Origin: Lentzea aerocolonigenes
GTDB taxonomy: Bacteria; Actinomycetota; Actinomycetes; Mycobacteriales; Pseudonocardiaceae
Direction of reading: 5' to 3'
DNA length: 64,000 bases
Assembly (NCBI RefSeq): GCF_000974445.1
Contig: NZ_BBOJ01000032.1
Location: 37,656-101,655 of the forward strand
Shown: one piece after another, positions 1 to 8,601 of the stretch
How the letters are laid out: each line of letters starts with the position of its first letter
Position numbering within the stretch: position 1 is the stretch's first letter
Program-made: the position numbers and the translations under genes
The notes under the pieces: model-generated
Seen by the model: the letters and a program-made list of their open reading frames with translations, nothing else
Database searches by the model: none
Told to the model about the DNA's origin: nothing

Positions 1-867
1 CGGATTCCGCTCGTCGCGCGACTGGTGCACGAACACACCCGCGTGGTGCCCACGAGCATCGACCAGCCGGAGACGGTGGTGGCCCGCGGCGCGCTGCGGG
101 CGGTCAGCCTCGATCCGGAACGGACCGGCGGGGTGGCCCAGCAGCACGGGCCGCCCAAGGGCGCTCCGGGTGACGTCACCCACAACCTCCGGGTGACGGA
201 GGACACCACTCGCAAGATCACCCGCCGGATCACCCCGCCGCCCGCGGGACAGTTCCCGTCCTCGTTCCCCGTGGCCCCGCCGCAGCCCGGGAAGAAGAGC
301 AGGGCGCCGCTGTTCATCACGATCGGCGTCGTCGTGGCGCTCGCCGCGGCCGGTTTCGGGGCCTACCGCTGGTTGAACCCCGCGAAAACGGAGCAGCAAC
401 AGAATCCGCCGGCCAATCAGATCGCGGTGTACGACTACATGTTCACGCGGCCGGACGGGTGGGAGCAGACGGGCGGCGCCGCTCCGGATCGCCAGGTGCT
501 TTTGCAACCGGTCGAGCGAAAGAATTCCGATGGCAAATCGCCGGAGGCGCGTATTGCTGTGCAGGAGCAAACTCTTCTTTACGACAGCGGCAAGGACCGC
601 GTTCGCGCCCTCTCGGAGCTGCGGGACAAGTACCAGGAGCGCAAGGGCAACGGTGACAAAGTCGCCGACTTCACCGACAACGCGACATTTGCGGGGAAGT
701 CTGTTGTTCACTATCGCGAAGTGGTCGGCGCGACCGGCGTCGACTGGTACATCCAGTTCGCCGGCGAGGTGCAGGTGAGCGTGGGCTGCCAGGCGACCAC
801 GGCCACTCAGGACCAGGTTCGGGCGGCCTGCGAGCAGGTCGTCCGGTCGTTGGTGATCAAGTCTTAG
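1..867 (+). CDS. Type VII secretion-associated protein, Rv3446c-like (5' end outside window)
   Basis: The frame is open from base 1, so this is the C-terminal part of a longer protein; the GTG at 25 is probably not the start. The first visible residues (RIPLVARLV, then TVVARGALRAV) resemble the end of an Hsp70-type ATPase domain, as in the Rv3446c family. A Pro/Gln linker follows, then one membrane segment (bases ~304-366, FITIGVVVALAAAGFGAY) and an outer domain of ~150 residues with two Cys near the end. The WXG100 pair downstream and rplM after it match the ESX-4 gene order recalled from mycobacteria. The role in secretion is inferred from family and position. Confidence 0.75.
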   Translation, partial: RIPLVARLVHEHTRVVPTSIDQPETVVARGALRAVSLDPERTGGVAQQHGPPKGAPGDVTHNLRVTEDTTRKITRRITPPPAGQFPSSFPVAPPQPGKKSRAPLFITIGVVVALAAAGFGAYRWLNPAKTEQQQNPPANQIAVYDYMFTRPDGWEQTGGAAPDRQVLLQPVERKNSDGKSPEARIAVQEQTLLYDSGKDRVRALSELRDKYQERKGNGDKVADFTDNATFAGKSVVHYREVVGATGVDWYIQFAGEVQVSVGCQATTATQDQVRAACEQVVRSLVIKS

Positions 868-888
868 GCAACGTCAGGGGAGTCGTCG

Positions 889-1278
889 ATGTCCGCCACC
901 GAGGTTCTCGCCAGGTTCCGCGCCGAGGTGGGAGCCGCTGTCACGCGTGCCCGCCGTGCCTCCGGTGAGATCGGGGAACGCAACGCCGAGCTGCGGGAAC
1001 GCACCCGCGATCTGGCCGCTCAGGCACGTGCGCGCAAGGTCGAGCCCGGTGCCCGGCCCACGTCGGGCGAGGTCCGGGAGGCAGCCACCGGGTTCCGGCA
1101 CGACCGCGGACTGGCCGTCGAACAGGTGCCGGATGCCGCGGAGCTGACCGCTCCCGCGCCAGTTGAGACGAAGCCGGTGGCCACGCTGGGTTCTGCCGCC
1201 GTCGCCGGTCCGAGTGGACAGCTTCCCCGTGTGAGTGACGATGACGAGGACTTTTCGCAGTCGCGAATCCTCTACTGA
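889..1278 (+). CDS. Small coiled-coil protein of the ESX-4 locus
   Basis: The product has 129 residues and starts at ATG 889, 21 bases after the previous stop. The first ~55 residues are Ala/Arg/Glu-rich and look like an amphipathic helix or coiled coil. The middle is Pro/Ala-rich and the end is acidic, finishing DDDEDFSQSRILY. I recognise no family. It sits between the Rv3446c-like gene and the WXG100 pair, a place where I recall no gene in M. tuberculosis. The tail resembles that of the protein at 8598-9077 (DDDDDMSNQSWLS), which suggests a shared ESX-linked role. Function unknown. Confidence 0.7.
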   Translation: MSATEVLARFRAEVGAAVTRARRASGEIGERNAELRERTRDLAAQARARKVEPGARPTSGEVREAATGFRHDRGLAVEQVPDAAELTAPAPVETKPVATLGSAAVAGPSGQLPRVSDDDEDFSQSRILY

Positions 1279-1424
1279 CGTCTGGTTTCACCCGGAGCCG
1301 TTTACTAGCGCAACTACTTCGAAAGAAGTCGCGACACGGTGGAACCGACGTGGCATGGTCCTCGTCGGAAGAGGCGTACGAACCAAGAAGTACGACCTGA
1401 AGTTCTAGAGCAGGGGGCATCTCC

Positions 1425-1730
1425 ATGGCTGGCTTTGAGGTAACCACCGCCGATCTCGACGCGTTGGCGAAGCACATCGGCACGATCAGCGAGCAGATTC
1501 AGGGACAGGCTCGGACCGTCCGCGACGCGGCGTCCGGTGTGGCCTCCGGCTGGTCCGGCAACGCCGCCACCGCGTTCCAGTCGCTGATGACGCGCATGGA
1601 CGAGGACGTGGTCAAGCTCGACCGCGCCCTGCAGGCCATTCAGGAGCAGATCGCGAGCACGGCGGACGTCTACGCCCGCAACGAGGAAGAGCAGGAGTCC
1701 TCGGTCGGCTCGATCGCGAACCGTCTCTGA
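1425..1730 (+). CDS. WXG100-family protein (ESX-4, EsxU position)
   Basis: A 101-residue helical hairpin protein with the WXG turn at W43-S44-G45 and a C-terminal YxxxE signal (Y83...E87), both marks of ESX/type VII substrates. It starts at ATG 1425 behind a GGGGGC ribosome site. The second WXG100 gene follows after 47 bases, and such pairs normally form a heterodimer. Position between the Rv3446c-like gene and rplM matches esxU/esxT of ESX-4. Export through the EccC4 machinery is expected from the family; the rest of that machinery lies outside the window. Confidence 0.9.
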   Translation: MAGFEVTTADLDALAKHIGTISEQIQGQARTVRDAASGVASGWSGNAATAFQSLMTRMDEDVVKLDRALQAIQEQIASTADVYARNEEEQESSVGSIANRL

Positions 1731-1777
1731 TCACAACCGACAGTCACACTTTCGACTTTTCAAGGGGAGATTAAGCA

Positions 1778-2056
1778 ATGATCAAGGCGACTTTCGGTGA
1801 GATCGAGGCCGCGGCGGCGACGATCACGTCCTCGTCCAAGGCGATCGACGACCTGAACGACCAGCTGAAGCAGAAGGTGACCTCCACCCTCGCGGGCTGG
1901 GACGGCTCCGCCGGCGAGACCTACCAGCAGGCCCAGGCCAGCTGGGACCAGGCCTCCGAGGACCTGAACCGCGTTCTCGCCTCCATCGGTGTCGCGGTGC
2001 AGCAGGCCGCCGAGGCGTACCGCCAGGCCGAGCAGCAGAACGTCAGCCGCTGGTAA
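1778..2056 (+). CDS. WXG100-family protein (ESX-4, EsxT position)
   Basis: A 92-residue WXG100 protein with W41-D42-G43 in the turn and Y81...E85 as the YxxxE export signal. It starts at ATG 1778, eight bases after an AAGGGGAG ribosome site. It is the likely partner of the WXG100 protein upstream, in the same transcript. A strong hairpin at 2082-2116 closes the unit before rplM. The pairing is inferred from gene order and the family's known heterodimers. Confidence 0.9.
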   Translation: MIKATFGEIEAAAATITSSSKAIDDLNDQLKQKVTSTLAGWDGSAGETYQQAQASWDQASEDLNRVLASIGVAVQQAAEAYRQAEQQNVSRW

Positions 2057-2081
2057 GACCCCGCGGTACGAGCAAGACCCT

Positions 2082-2116
2082 CGCGAGCCCCGGAACCACG
2101 TGGTCCGGGGCTCGCG
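2082..2116 (+). terminator. Hairpin after the WXG100 pair
   Basis: CGCGAGCCCCGG at 2082-2093 pairs perfectly with CCGGGGCTCGCG at 2105-2116, and the inner bases (ACCACGTGGT) extend the stem past a one-base bulge. There is no T run, as is common for actinobacterial terminators. It separates the ESX-4 end from rplM. Confidence 0.7.
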
Positions 2117-2152
2117 TATGTCCGGAGGTGGCGGCCCCGGAGAGGACCCGTT

Positions 2153-2182
2153 TTGGTCCCCGCGCCACCCATCCGGTATCTT
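2153..2182 (+). promoter_or_regulatory. Candidate promoter of rplM-rpsI
   Basis: TTGGTC (2153-2158) and TATCTT (2177-2182) sit 18 bases apart, close to a vegetative actinobacterial promoter. The implied leader to the GTG at 2315 is about 125 bases. It holds a hairpin, GTCTGGGG at 2261-2268 with CCCCAGAC at 2284-2291, which could serve ribosomal-protein autoregulation. Read by eye only. Confidence 0.4.
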
Positions 2183-2314
2183 CTTACGTTGTTGTGCGGT
2201 AGCTGGCGCCCGTGTGTGCCGCGCCTGTCTCGGAACCACCGCTTGGCCAGTCCAAGATCGGTCTGGGGCAACCGCCGCAGTGACCCCAGACGCAAGTGAC
2301 GACGAGGTAGATCC

Positions 2315-2758
2315 GTGCGCACGTACAGCCCGAAGCCCGGTGAGGTGACCCGCACCTGGCACGTGATCGACGCCCAGGACGTGGTGCTCGGCCGGCTCGC
2401 CACCCAGGCCGCGACGCTGCTGCGCGGCAAGCACAAGCCGACCTACGCCCCTCACGTTGACACCGGTGACTTCGTGGTCATCATCAACGCTGACAAGGTC
2501 GCCCTGACCGGCTCGAAGCGGGACCAGGAGTTCCAGTACCGCCACTCGGGTTTCCCCGGTGGTCTGCGCAAGCAGTCCTTCGGTGAGGTCCTGGACACCC
2601 GTCCGGACCGCCTGGTGGAGAAGGCGATCAAGGGCATGCTGCCCAAGAACCGCCTGGGCCGTCAGATCGCGAACAAGCTCAAGGTCTACAGCGGACCGAA
2701 CCACCCGCACGCGGCCCAGCAGCCGCAGGCCTTCGAGATCAAGAAGATCGCCCAGTGA
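2315..2758 (+). CDS. rplM: 50S ribosomal protein L13 (uL13)
   Basis: The 147-residue product matches bacterial L13 in length and sequence, including TWHVIDAQDVVLGRLAT near the start and the basic core GMLPKNRLGRQ. L13 is an early-assembly protein of the large subunit that binds 23S rRNA. The GTG start at 2315 gives the usual N-terminus. The stop overlaps the rpsI start by 4 bases, so the two are translationally coupled, as in nearly all bacteria. Confidence 0.97.
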   Translation: MRTYSPKPGEVTRTWHVIDAQDVVLGRLATQAATLLRGKHKPTYAPHVDTGDFVVIINADKVALTGSKRDQEFQYRHSGFPGGLRKQSFGEVLDTRPDRLVEKAIKGMLPKNRLGRQIANKLKVYSGPNHPHAAQQPQAFEIKKIAQ

Positions 2759-3315
2759 GCGACGAGTACACCGAGGAAGTTCCTGTGACCACCCCTGAGA
2801 ACGAGACCGAGGCCGTCGAGGCCGTCGAGGTCGAGGCCGAGGTCGTCGAGGCTCCTGAGGCCGAGGCCGACGAGGCCGAGGTCGTGGAGACCTCCGCGCC
2901 GGTGGTCGCGCCCTCGCTGAACGGCGCCGCGCACCTCGCGCAGACCGTCGGCCGCCGCAAGGAGGCCGTCGTTCGCGTCCGCCTGGTGCCCGGCACCGGC
3001 AAGTTCACGCTGAACGGCAAGACCCTCGAGGCCTACTTCCCGAACAAGGTGCACCAGCAGCTCATCAAGGAGCCGCTCGTCACCACGGAGAAGCCCGAGA
3101 CCTTCGACGTGATCGCCAACCTGCGTGGCGGCGGCATCACCGGCCAGGCCGGTGCGCTGCGTCTCGCCATCGCGCGTGCGCTGATCGCCGTCGACTCCGA
3201 GGACCGCCCGGCGCTGAAGAAGGCCGGCTTCCTCACCCGTGACCCGAGGGTCAAGGAGCGCAAGAAGTACGGTCTGAAGAAGGCCCGCAAGGCGCCTCAG
3301 TACTCCAAGCGTTGA
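2755..3315 (+). CDS. rpsI: 30S ribosomal protein S9 (uS9) with acidic N-terminal extension
   Basis: The C-terminal ~125 residues are canonical S9: AQTVGRRKEAVVRVRLVPG at the start and the KAPQYSKR tail, whose final Lys-Arg reaches the ribosomal P site. Ahead of this is an extension of about 60 residues, almost all Glu, Ala and Val with no Lys or Arg. Actinobacterial S9 proteins often carry such an extension, but it is absent from E. coli S9. The GTG at 2755 overlaps the rplM stop. A downstream GTG at 2785 could also be the start. Confidence 0.96.
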   Translation: MSDEYTEEVPVTTPENETEAVEAVEVEAEVVEAPEAEADEAEVVETSAPVVAPSLNGAAHLAQTVGRRKEAVVRVRLVPGTGKFTLNGKTLEAYFPNKVHQQLIKEPLVTTEKPETFDVIANLRGGGITGQAGALRLAIARALIAVDSEDRPALKKAGFLTRDPRVKERKKYGLKKARKAPQYSKR

Positions 3316-3409
3316 TGCTCCATCGCGGGGCGAGCTGGGTCTGCGTTCGTCAGACCACTGCTCTTCCGCGGTGACTGCGGGGACACCCAGCGCGTCCCCA
3401 TCGCTGTAC

Positions 3410-3450
3410 CTGCGGGAGCAGCAGTTCACTCCGAACTGCTGCTCCCGCAG
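3410..3450 (+). terminator. Terminator after rplM-rpsI
   Basis: An 18-base perfect stem: CTGCGGGAGCAGCAGTTC at 3410-3427 pairs with 3433-3450 across a 5-base loop (ACTCC). It lies between rpsI and glmM and should end the ribosomal-protein transcript. Confidence 0.8.
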
Positions 3451-3517
3451 TGTTTCCAGGCCTTCCGGGTTTTCCGGGTCTGTCCCCGCCGCCTGCAGTG
3501 TCCACATCGGAGGATTC

Positions 3518-4852
3518 ATGGCCCGCCTGTTCGGCACCGACGGAGTGCGTGGTCTCGCCAACGCCGATCTCACCCCTGAGCTCGCGATGTCCGTCGCCGC
3601 AGCAGCGGCACGCGTGCTCGCCGAGCACGACCGCTCCCACCGCCCGGTTGCCGTCGTCGGCCGCGACCCCAGGGCGAGCAGCGAGATGCTCGACGCCGCC
3701 GTCACCGCCGGCCTCACCTCGGCCGGCGCGGACGTCCTGCGCGTCGGCGCGTTGCCGACGCCCGCCGTCGCGCACCTGGTCGCCGCCCTCGGCGCCGACA
3801 TCGGTGTGATGATCTCCGCGTCGCACAACGCGATGCCGGACAACGGGATCAAGCTCTTCGCCGCCGGTGGCCACAAGCTGCCCGACGAGGTCGAGGACGA
3901 GATCGAGCAGCACATGGGCACCGGTTTCGACCGCCCCACCGGTGCCGCGATCGGCCGGGTGCGCGACGTCCCCGACGCCGAGATCCAGTACGTCGAGCAC
4001 CTGCTCAAGGTCACGCCGCACCGCCTCGACGGCCTCAAGGTCGTGGTGGACTGCGCGAACGGTGCCGCGTCGGTGGCCGCACCGGACGCGTACCGCCGCG
4101 CCGGCGCCGAGGTCATCGCGATCAACGCGACTCCGGACGGCCTCAACATCAACGACGGGTGTGGTTCCACCCACATCGACGTCGTGGCCGCCGCGGTCCG
4201 CGAGCACGGCGCCGACCTCGGCATCGCGCACGACGGTGACGCCGACCGCTGCCTGGCCGTGGACGCCGACGGCACCCCCGTCGACGGCGACCAGATCCTC
4301 GCGGTACTCGCACTCGCGATGCGCGACGCGGGCGAGCTGTACGAGGACACGCTCGTCGCGACCGTGATGAGCAACCTCGGCCTGCACATCGCCATGAAGG
4401 AAGCCAAGATCCAGCTGCGCACCACCGCCGTCGGCGACCGGTACGTGCTGCAGGACCTCAAGGCCGGCGGTTACTCGCTCGGGGGCGAGCAGTCGGGCCA
4501 TGTCGTGCTGCCCGCGCACGCCACCACCGGCGACGGCCTGCTCACCGCCCTGCGCCTGATGGCCCGCATGGCCGAGACCGGCAAGTCGCTCGCCGACCTC
4601 GCCGGGGTGATGCGCCGCCTGCCACAGGTCCTGATCAACGTGAAGGTCTCCGACAAGGCCGCGGTCGCCAAGGCGTCGTCGGTCAGCGAGGCCGTCGCCG
4701 CCGTCGAGGCCGAGCTGGGCGACACCGGCCGCGTGCTGCTGCGCCCGTCCGGCACCGAGCAGCTCGTGCGAGTGATGGTCGAGGCCACCAGTCACGAACA
4801 GGCGGAGTCGGCAGCGCAACGCCTGGCGGGTGTGGTTTCCTCGGTCCACTGA
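3518..4852 (+). CDS. glmM: Phosphoglucosamine mutase
   Basis: GlmM turns glucosamine-6-phosphate into glucosamine-1-phosphate on the way to UDP-GlcNAc and peptidoglycan. The ATG at 3518 follows a GGAGG site and gives 444 residues starting MARLFGTDGVRG, the family's N-terminus. The phosphoserine loop is S102 in SASHN, the metal loop is DGDADR at 239-244, and the sugar-binding GGEQSGH and the phosphate-binding RPSGTE near the end are present. glmS lies 6 kb downstream, so two steps of one pathway are linked. An upstream in-frame codon at 3371 falls before the terminator and is not a credible start. Confidence 0.96.
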   Translation: MARLFGTDGVRGLANADLTPELAMSVAAAAARVLAEHDRSHRPVAVVGRDPRASSEMLDAAVTAGLTSAGADVLRVGALPTPAVAHLVAALGADIGVMISASHNAMPDNGIKLFAAGGHKLPDEVEDEIEQHMGTGFDRPTGAAIGRVRDVPDAEIQYVEHLLKVTPHRLDGLKVVVDCANGAASVAAPDAYRRAGAEVIAINATPDGLNINDGCGSTHIDVVAAAVREHGADLGIAHDGDADRCLAVDADGTPVDGDQILAVLALAMRDAGELYEDTLVATVMSNLGLHIAMKEAKIQLRTTAVGDRYVLQDLKAGGYSLGGEQSGHVVLPAHATTGDGLLTALRLMARMAETGKSLADLAGVMRRLPQVLINVKVSDKAAVAKASSVSEAVAAVEAELGDTGRVLLRPSGTEQLVRVMVEATSHEQAESAAQRLAGVVSSVH

Positions 4853-4871
4853 GGATCTCGGAGGACTTCTC

Positions 4872-5114
4872 GTGGCCATCTGGTTGGTGCTGTTCTTCTT
4901 GCTCGTCGTGGTGGTCGTGGTGGTGGTCGTCGCAGTAGCGATGGCCACCAGGCGCAAGCCGCCGCATCCCCCGCAGCAGGGGTACCCGTACCCCCAGCAA
5001 CAGGGGTACCCGCACCCGCAGCAACAGCAGTTCCCGCCAGGTCAGCAGCCGATGCCCGGTCACCAGCCGTACCAGCCGCAGGGGCAGCAGCCTCCCGCCC
5101 AGAACGGCTGGTGA
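4872..5114 (+). CDS. Small single-pass membrane protein with Pro/Gln-rich tail (first of a pair)
   Basis: About 80 residues. A valine-rich membrane helix of ~25 residues is followed by a short basic stretch (ATRRKP) and a tail of PQQQGYP-type repeats ending NGW. The GTG at 4872 is 7 bases after GGAGG; a longer frame from 4830 would overlap glmM. The next gene has the same plan, so the two are probably an old duplication. I know no function. The location just ahead of EspC-like and WXG genes may link them to secretion or to scaffold binding through the proline tail. Confidence 0.65.
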   Translation: MAIWLVLFFLLVVVVVVVVVAVAMATRRKPPHPPQQGYPYPQQQGYPHPQQQQFPPGQQPMPGHQPYQPQGQQPPAQNGW

Positions 5115-5120
5115 CCGGAC

Positions 5121-5417
5121 GTGAACATCGGACCTCTCGCGCTGCTGGTCATCCTCTTCGTGCTGGCACTCGCCGTCGTCGCGGTGATCGTGGTGGTCGC
5201 CCTGAAGAGCCAGAAGAAGCAGCGGGCCCAGCACCCGCAGCACTTCCCTCCCGGCCACGGCCAGCAGCCCTACCCGCCGCAGGGCCCGCCGCCCGGTCAG
5301 CAATGGCCGCAGCAGGGTCCCCCGCAGGGGCAGCAGTGGCCGCAGCAGCCACCGCACGGCCAGCAGTGGCCCCAGCAACCGCCTGGTCAGCAGCCCCCTC
5401 CACCCAACCAGTGGTGA
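5121..5417 (+). CDS. Small single-pass membrane protein with Pro/Gln-rich tail (second of a pair)
   Basis: A 98-residue protein starting at GTG 5121, only 6 bases after the previous stop. Residues ~5-28 form one membrane helix (LALLVILFVLALAVVAVIVVV), followed by a Lys/Gln cluster and repeats of the type GQQWPQQ and PPGQ, ending PPNQW. It has the same layout as its upstream neighbour, with a terminal tryptophan preceded by Asn/Gln. Low-complexity tails of this kind often bind partner proteins, but no function can be read from it. Confidence 0.65.
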   Translation: MNIGPLALLVILFVLALAVVAVIVVVALKSQKKQRAQHPQHFPPGHGQQPYPPQGPPPGQQWPQQGPPQGQQWPQQPPHGQQWPQQPPGQQPPPPNQW

Positions 5418-5590
5418 CTGCCGAGCCTCGTTCGCATATGCAAGCCTCGCGCCGGTTCGCTCCCGCGTGACGCCCGTGGCCTGCGAACATGGGAACCGGA
5501 TGCAACGGTGTTACGTCGGACTGGGGAATGCCGGTTCGCGCCGGCGGACGTTCTACGGGGTGTGGCGCGAGGCCACAGAGGGGAGTTCGG

Positions 5591-5887
5591 GTGGCCGGCT
5601 TCGGTACTAGCCCGGAGGAGATGGGCACTGTCGCCGGGAAGGTGCGTGGTGCCGGTGAGGGCACCAAGGCCTCCAGCGACAAGATCGCCCAGACCGAGAT
5701 GGGCAAGCAGGACTTCGGCAAGGCCCACGAGACCGCGCTGACCGGCTACCAGACCGGCATCCAGAAACTCGCCAAGTGCGCACAGAGCTTCGTCACCGCG
5801 AGCGCGGACTTCGCCGCCCGGCTCGAAGCCAGCAAGGGCGGCTACGAGTGGGTTGAGTCGGAGAACACGCAGAAGGTGAGCAAGTGA
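5591..5887 (+). CDS. EspC-like type VII secretion target protein
   Basis: A 98-residue, mainly helical protein from GTG 5591 with an AGAGGGGAG ribosome site 7-15 bases upstream. It lacks a WXG turn but has Y85...E89 near the end, matching the YxxxD/E export signal. Size and plan fit the EspC/ESX-1 secretion-associated group, which resemble WXG100 proteins. It overlaps the next gene (GTGA or TGATG at 5884-5888), so it is made together with the large WXG protein that follows and may be its secretion partner. Family placement is by eye. Confidence 0.7.
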   Translation: MAGFGTSPEEMGTVAGKVRGAGEGTKASSDKIAQTEMGKQDFGKAHETALTGYQTGIQKLAKCAQSFVTASADFAARLEASKGGYEWVESENTQKVSK

Positions 5888-8601
5888 TGGAGCAGCCCAC
5901 CTGGCAGGAAGTCAAGGCTCTCCTCGACAACCCGAACATCCCGTTCGAAGAGCGCAAGGAACTCGCCCTCCGGTACTTCGACCGGGCCGAGGACGAGGAC
6001 ATGCCCGGCCTCTCGGAGGACGAGGCGAACAAGGTCGTCGAGGAGTACGACAAGAAGTTCTCGCTCGGCGACTGGGACCGCACCTGGGCCGACGACGAGG
6101 ACGACAACTTCCAGGACTCCCTCGACGCCGCCCGTGCGTCCGCCAAGGCGGACAAGGAGAAGAACGGCGACACCGCCGCCGAGAAGTCGGCCGTCGACGC
6201 GGGCAAGCAGCAGCTGCGCGACCAGGCCAAGGGTGGCCCGTACAGCGCCGGTGTGGCGAAGTCGGACGACATCATCGACAAGGGCAACGCCGCGTTGAAG
6301 ATGTTCGACCGCTTCCTGCCGAAGTACCTCGAGGCGTGCGGCATCGCGGGCAAGGGCAACGGCGACTTCACGCACGACGCTGTCATCAAGCTCTGGGACG
6401 AGCAGCGCGGCATCCTGTTCTCGAAGCTCGAAGCCGAGATCCAGGAGTGGGCGACGGCGCGCAGCGCGATCACCGACGCCGCGGGCAAGATGCAGACCGA
6501 CATGAACGGTCTGTACAGCCACTGGACGGGCAAGGCGTCCGACAAGTCGAGCGACTTCTTCGGCAAGTTCCAGGCACAGGTCCGCGTCGTCACGGACTCG
6601 CTGACCGGTTCCGAGCAGGCCGTGGGCATGGCGTGCTCGAAGGTAGCCGAGGCGGTCCGGGTGAAGACGCAGTGGTTGCTGGACAACTACAAGGAACGCA
6701 TCTGCGAGCGCACGCCCCAAGAGGTCGACGTGATCGTCCGCGTCGCCCGTGCCGGTCGCGGTGCGAGCGACGAGGACATCCAGACGATCGCCGCGTTCCT
6801 GCCGACGCAGCAGGGACAGCAGTCGGTCGCGGACATGGTCGGCGACGACAACTGCGACCTGAACGACGAGACCAAGGACTACGCCGCCCGGCAGGCCGTC
6901 GAGTGGTGCAAGATCTTTTGCGACACGTTCCGCGGCATCCTCGACGCCTTCAAGACCACGTGTGAGAACACGAAGAAGGCCGTCGACGAGCACTGGGCGA
7001 ACATGAACAAGTTCCTCAACGAGCGGGACGAAGACCCGTTCAAGGTGCTCGGCCAGACCCAGCCCACCGGCAACGGCAAGGGCGGCGACAACGGCAAGGG
7101 CACCGGCGGCGGAAGCGGCACCGGTGGTGGTGGCGGCACCGGCAGCGGTGGCGGTGGTAGCGGCTCCGGCGGTGGTGGCGGCGGCGGAATGCCGGAGATC
7201 CCCAAGCCGGAGAACCCGCTCGACAAGAACGGCGACGGCAAGCCCGACCTGCCCGGCGACACCGACGGCGACGGCAAGATCGACGACCTCGACGGCGACG
7301 GCAAGCCGGACGACAAGAACGGCGACGGCAAGCCGGACCAGCCGAAGCCGGAGGAGAAGCTCGAGTCCGTCACGGTCAAGGCCGGCGACAACACGATCAA
7401 GGTCACGGAGCCCGACTCGAACGGGCACGTGAAGATGACGATCGACACGCCGAAGGGCGAGCCCAAGACCTACGACCTCGACTTCAGCAAGAACCCAGAG
7501 GCCGCCAAGGCGCTGATGGGCCAGAACGGCACGCAGGCCGTCACGGCCATGGCCAACCAGCTCACCGGCACCGCGACGCAGGGCTCGCAGGCACCCGGTG
7601 CGCCCGGCGGCAACACGCCGGCCCCCGGTGGCGGCGCCCCCGGTGGAGCCGGCACGGGCGCGCCTGGCTCGGAGTCGAACCCGATCCCGGTCGAGGTCGG
7701 TGCGGACGGCAAGATCCACATCGAGCAGGACGGCGTCAACTTCACCGCCGAGGTCGACTCCAAGACCGGCGAGATCAACCTGACCGCGGACAACGGCGAC
7801 GGCACGCCCGACCAGATCGGCGTGGGCTTCGGCGAGGACGAGAACCCCGCTGCGGGAGGGACGGACAAGGCCGGAGCCGGTGGCATGACCGGCGATCTCC
7901 GGCTCGACGAGCCGTTGACGCTCCCGGAGCAGGACTTCCCGCGGCCGGCCGAGGGCGAGTTCCAGCCGATGCCCGCGCCCGCGCAGGGCGAGTTCCAGAC
8001 CATGCCCGCGCCCGCACAGGGTGAGTTCCAGACCATGCCGGCCCAGGCCGAGCAGGTCTGGAGCCCGCCGGGCCAGGACGGCCCGAACGTCGCCGAGCGC
8101 TTCCAGGAGTCGGTGGGCCGCAGCTACATCGAGGACAACGGCATCATGCCGAACGCCGGCGAGCCCAAGATCGCCGCGGCGTCGGACAGCACGACGACGT
8201 CCGGCGTCTCGTTCACGGGCGCCGGCGGCTCCTCCGGCGGCGAGTCCGTGCTCGGTGGTTCGTCCCCGGCGGACAGCGCGTGGAGCACGCCGTCCCAGAG
8301 CGACAACGGAGGCGCGTTCGACACCAACGCCTCCGAGGCCGGTCAGGCGGGCTCGGCGAACCTGCCGTCCATGCAGGACGCTCACGGCCAGCCCACGTCC
8401 GGTGCCGCGACCGGCGGCATGATGGGCGGCGGAATGATGGGCGGCGGTGGCGGCATGATGGGCGGTGGCGCCGGAGGCCAGCAGGGCGGTGACACCGAAC
8501 GCGGTGCGAGCCAGTGGCGCACGACCGGTTCGCTGTTCGACGACGACAACAACCCGCTCACCCGTGTGGCGGGCGTGCTCGGGGAGGACTCGCGGGCGTG
8601 A
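5884..8601 (+). CDS. Large WXG-type putative ESX substrate with calcium-type repeats
   Basis: A 905-residue protein. Residues 1-~380 are helical and contain a WTG turn at W214-G216, typical of WXG/ESX proteins. A Gly/Ser-rich linker follows, then Asp-rich DxNGDGxxD repeats (from ~447 to ~485) of the thrombospondin type 3 or dockerin-like calcium-binding kind. After this come two short beta-rich segments, three copies of a GEFQ[TP]MPAPAQ repeat (~690-720), a Gly-Met run and the end QWRTTGSLFDDD, a tail I associate with actinobacterial ESX-linked proteins. The start is GTG 5884 or ATG 5887. Export and calcium binding are inferred. It is a very unusual domain mix and may act outside the cell. 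Confidence 0.75.
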   Translation: MMEQPTWQEVKALLDNPNIPFEERKELALRYFDRAEDEDMPGLSEDEANKVVEEYDKKFSLGDWDRTWADDEDDNFQDSLDAARASAKADKEKNGDTAAEKSAVDAGKQQLRDQAKGGPYSAGVAKSDDIIDKGNAALKMFDRFLPKYLEACGIAGKGNGDFTHDAVIKLWDEQRGILFSKLEAEIQEWATARSAITDAAGKMQTDMNGLYSHWTGKASDKSSDFFGKFQAQVRVVTDSLTGSEQAVGMACSKVAEAVRVKTQWLLDNYKERICERTPQEVDVIVRVARAGRGASDEDIQTIAAFLPTQQGQQSVADMVGDDNCDLNDETKDYAARQAVEWCKIFCDTFRGILDAFKTTCENTKKAVDEHWANMNKFLNERDEDPFKVLGQTQPTGNGKGGDNGKGTGGGSGTGGGGGTGSGGGGSGSGGGGGGGMPEIPKPENPLDKNGDGKPDLPGDTDGDGKIDDLDGDGKPDDKNGDGKPDQPKPEEKLESVTVKAGDNTIKVTEPDSNGHVKMTIDTPKGEPKTYDLDFSKNPEAAKALMGQNGTQAVTAMANQLTGTATQGSQAPGAPGGNTPAPGGGAPGGAGTGAPGSESNPIPVEVGADGKIHIEQDGVNFTAEVDSKTGEINLTADNGDGTPDQIGVGFGEDENPAAGGTDKAGAGGMTGDLRLDEPLTLPEQDFPRPAEGEFQPMPAPAQGEFQTMPAPAQGEFQTMPAQAEQVWSPPGQDGPNVAERFQESVGRSYIEDNGIMPNAGEPKIAAASDSTTTSGVSFTGAGGSSGGESVLGGSSPADSAWSTPSQSDNGGAFDTNASEAGQAGSANLPSMQDAHGQPTSGAATGGMMGGGMMGGGGGMMGGGAGGQQGGDTERGASQWRTTGSLFDDDNNPLTRVAGVLGEDSRA
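7954..8045 (+). repeat. In-frame tandem repeat, about 36 bases, three copies
   Basis: Three successive copies encode GEFQ(P/T)MPAPAQ-type units inside the large WXG protein. The copies are nearly identical, which points to recent slippage or selection for a repeated surface motif. Confidence 0.7.

Noticed and set aside
5842..8385. 847-residue open frame on the minus strand opposite the large WXG protein
   Set aside because: It is a high-GC shadow of the plus-strand gene: the composition is Val/Leu/Arg/Gly-rich with no domain, while the plus strand has start, overlaps and motifs.
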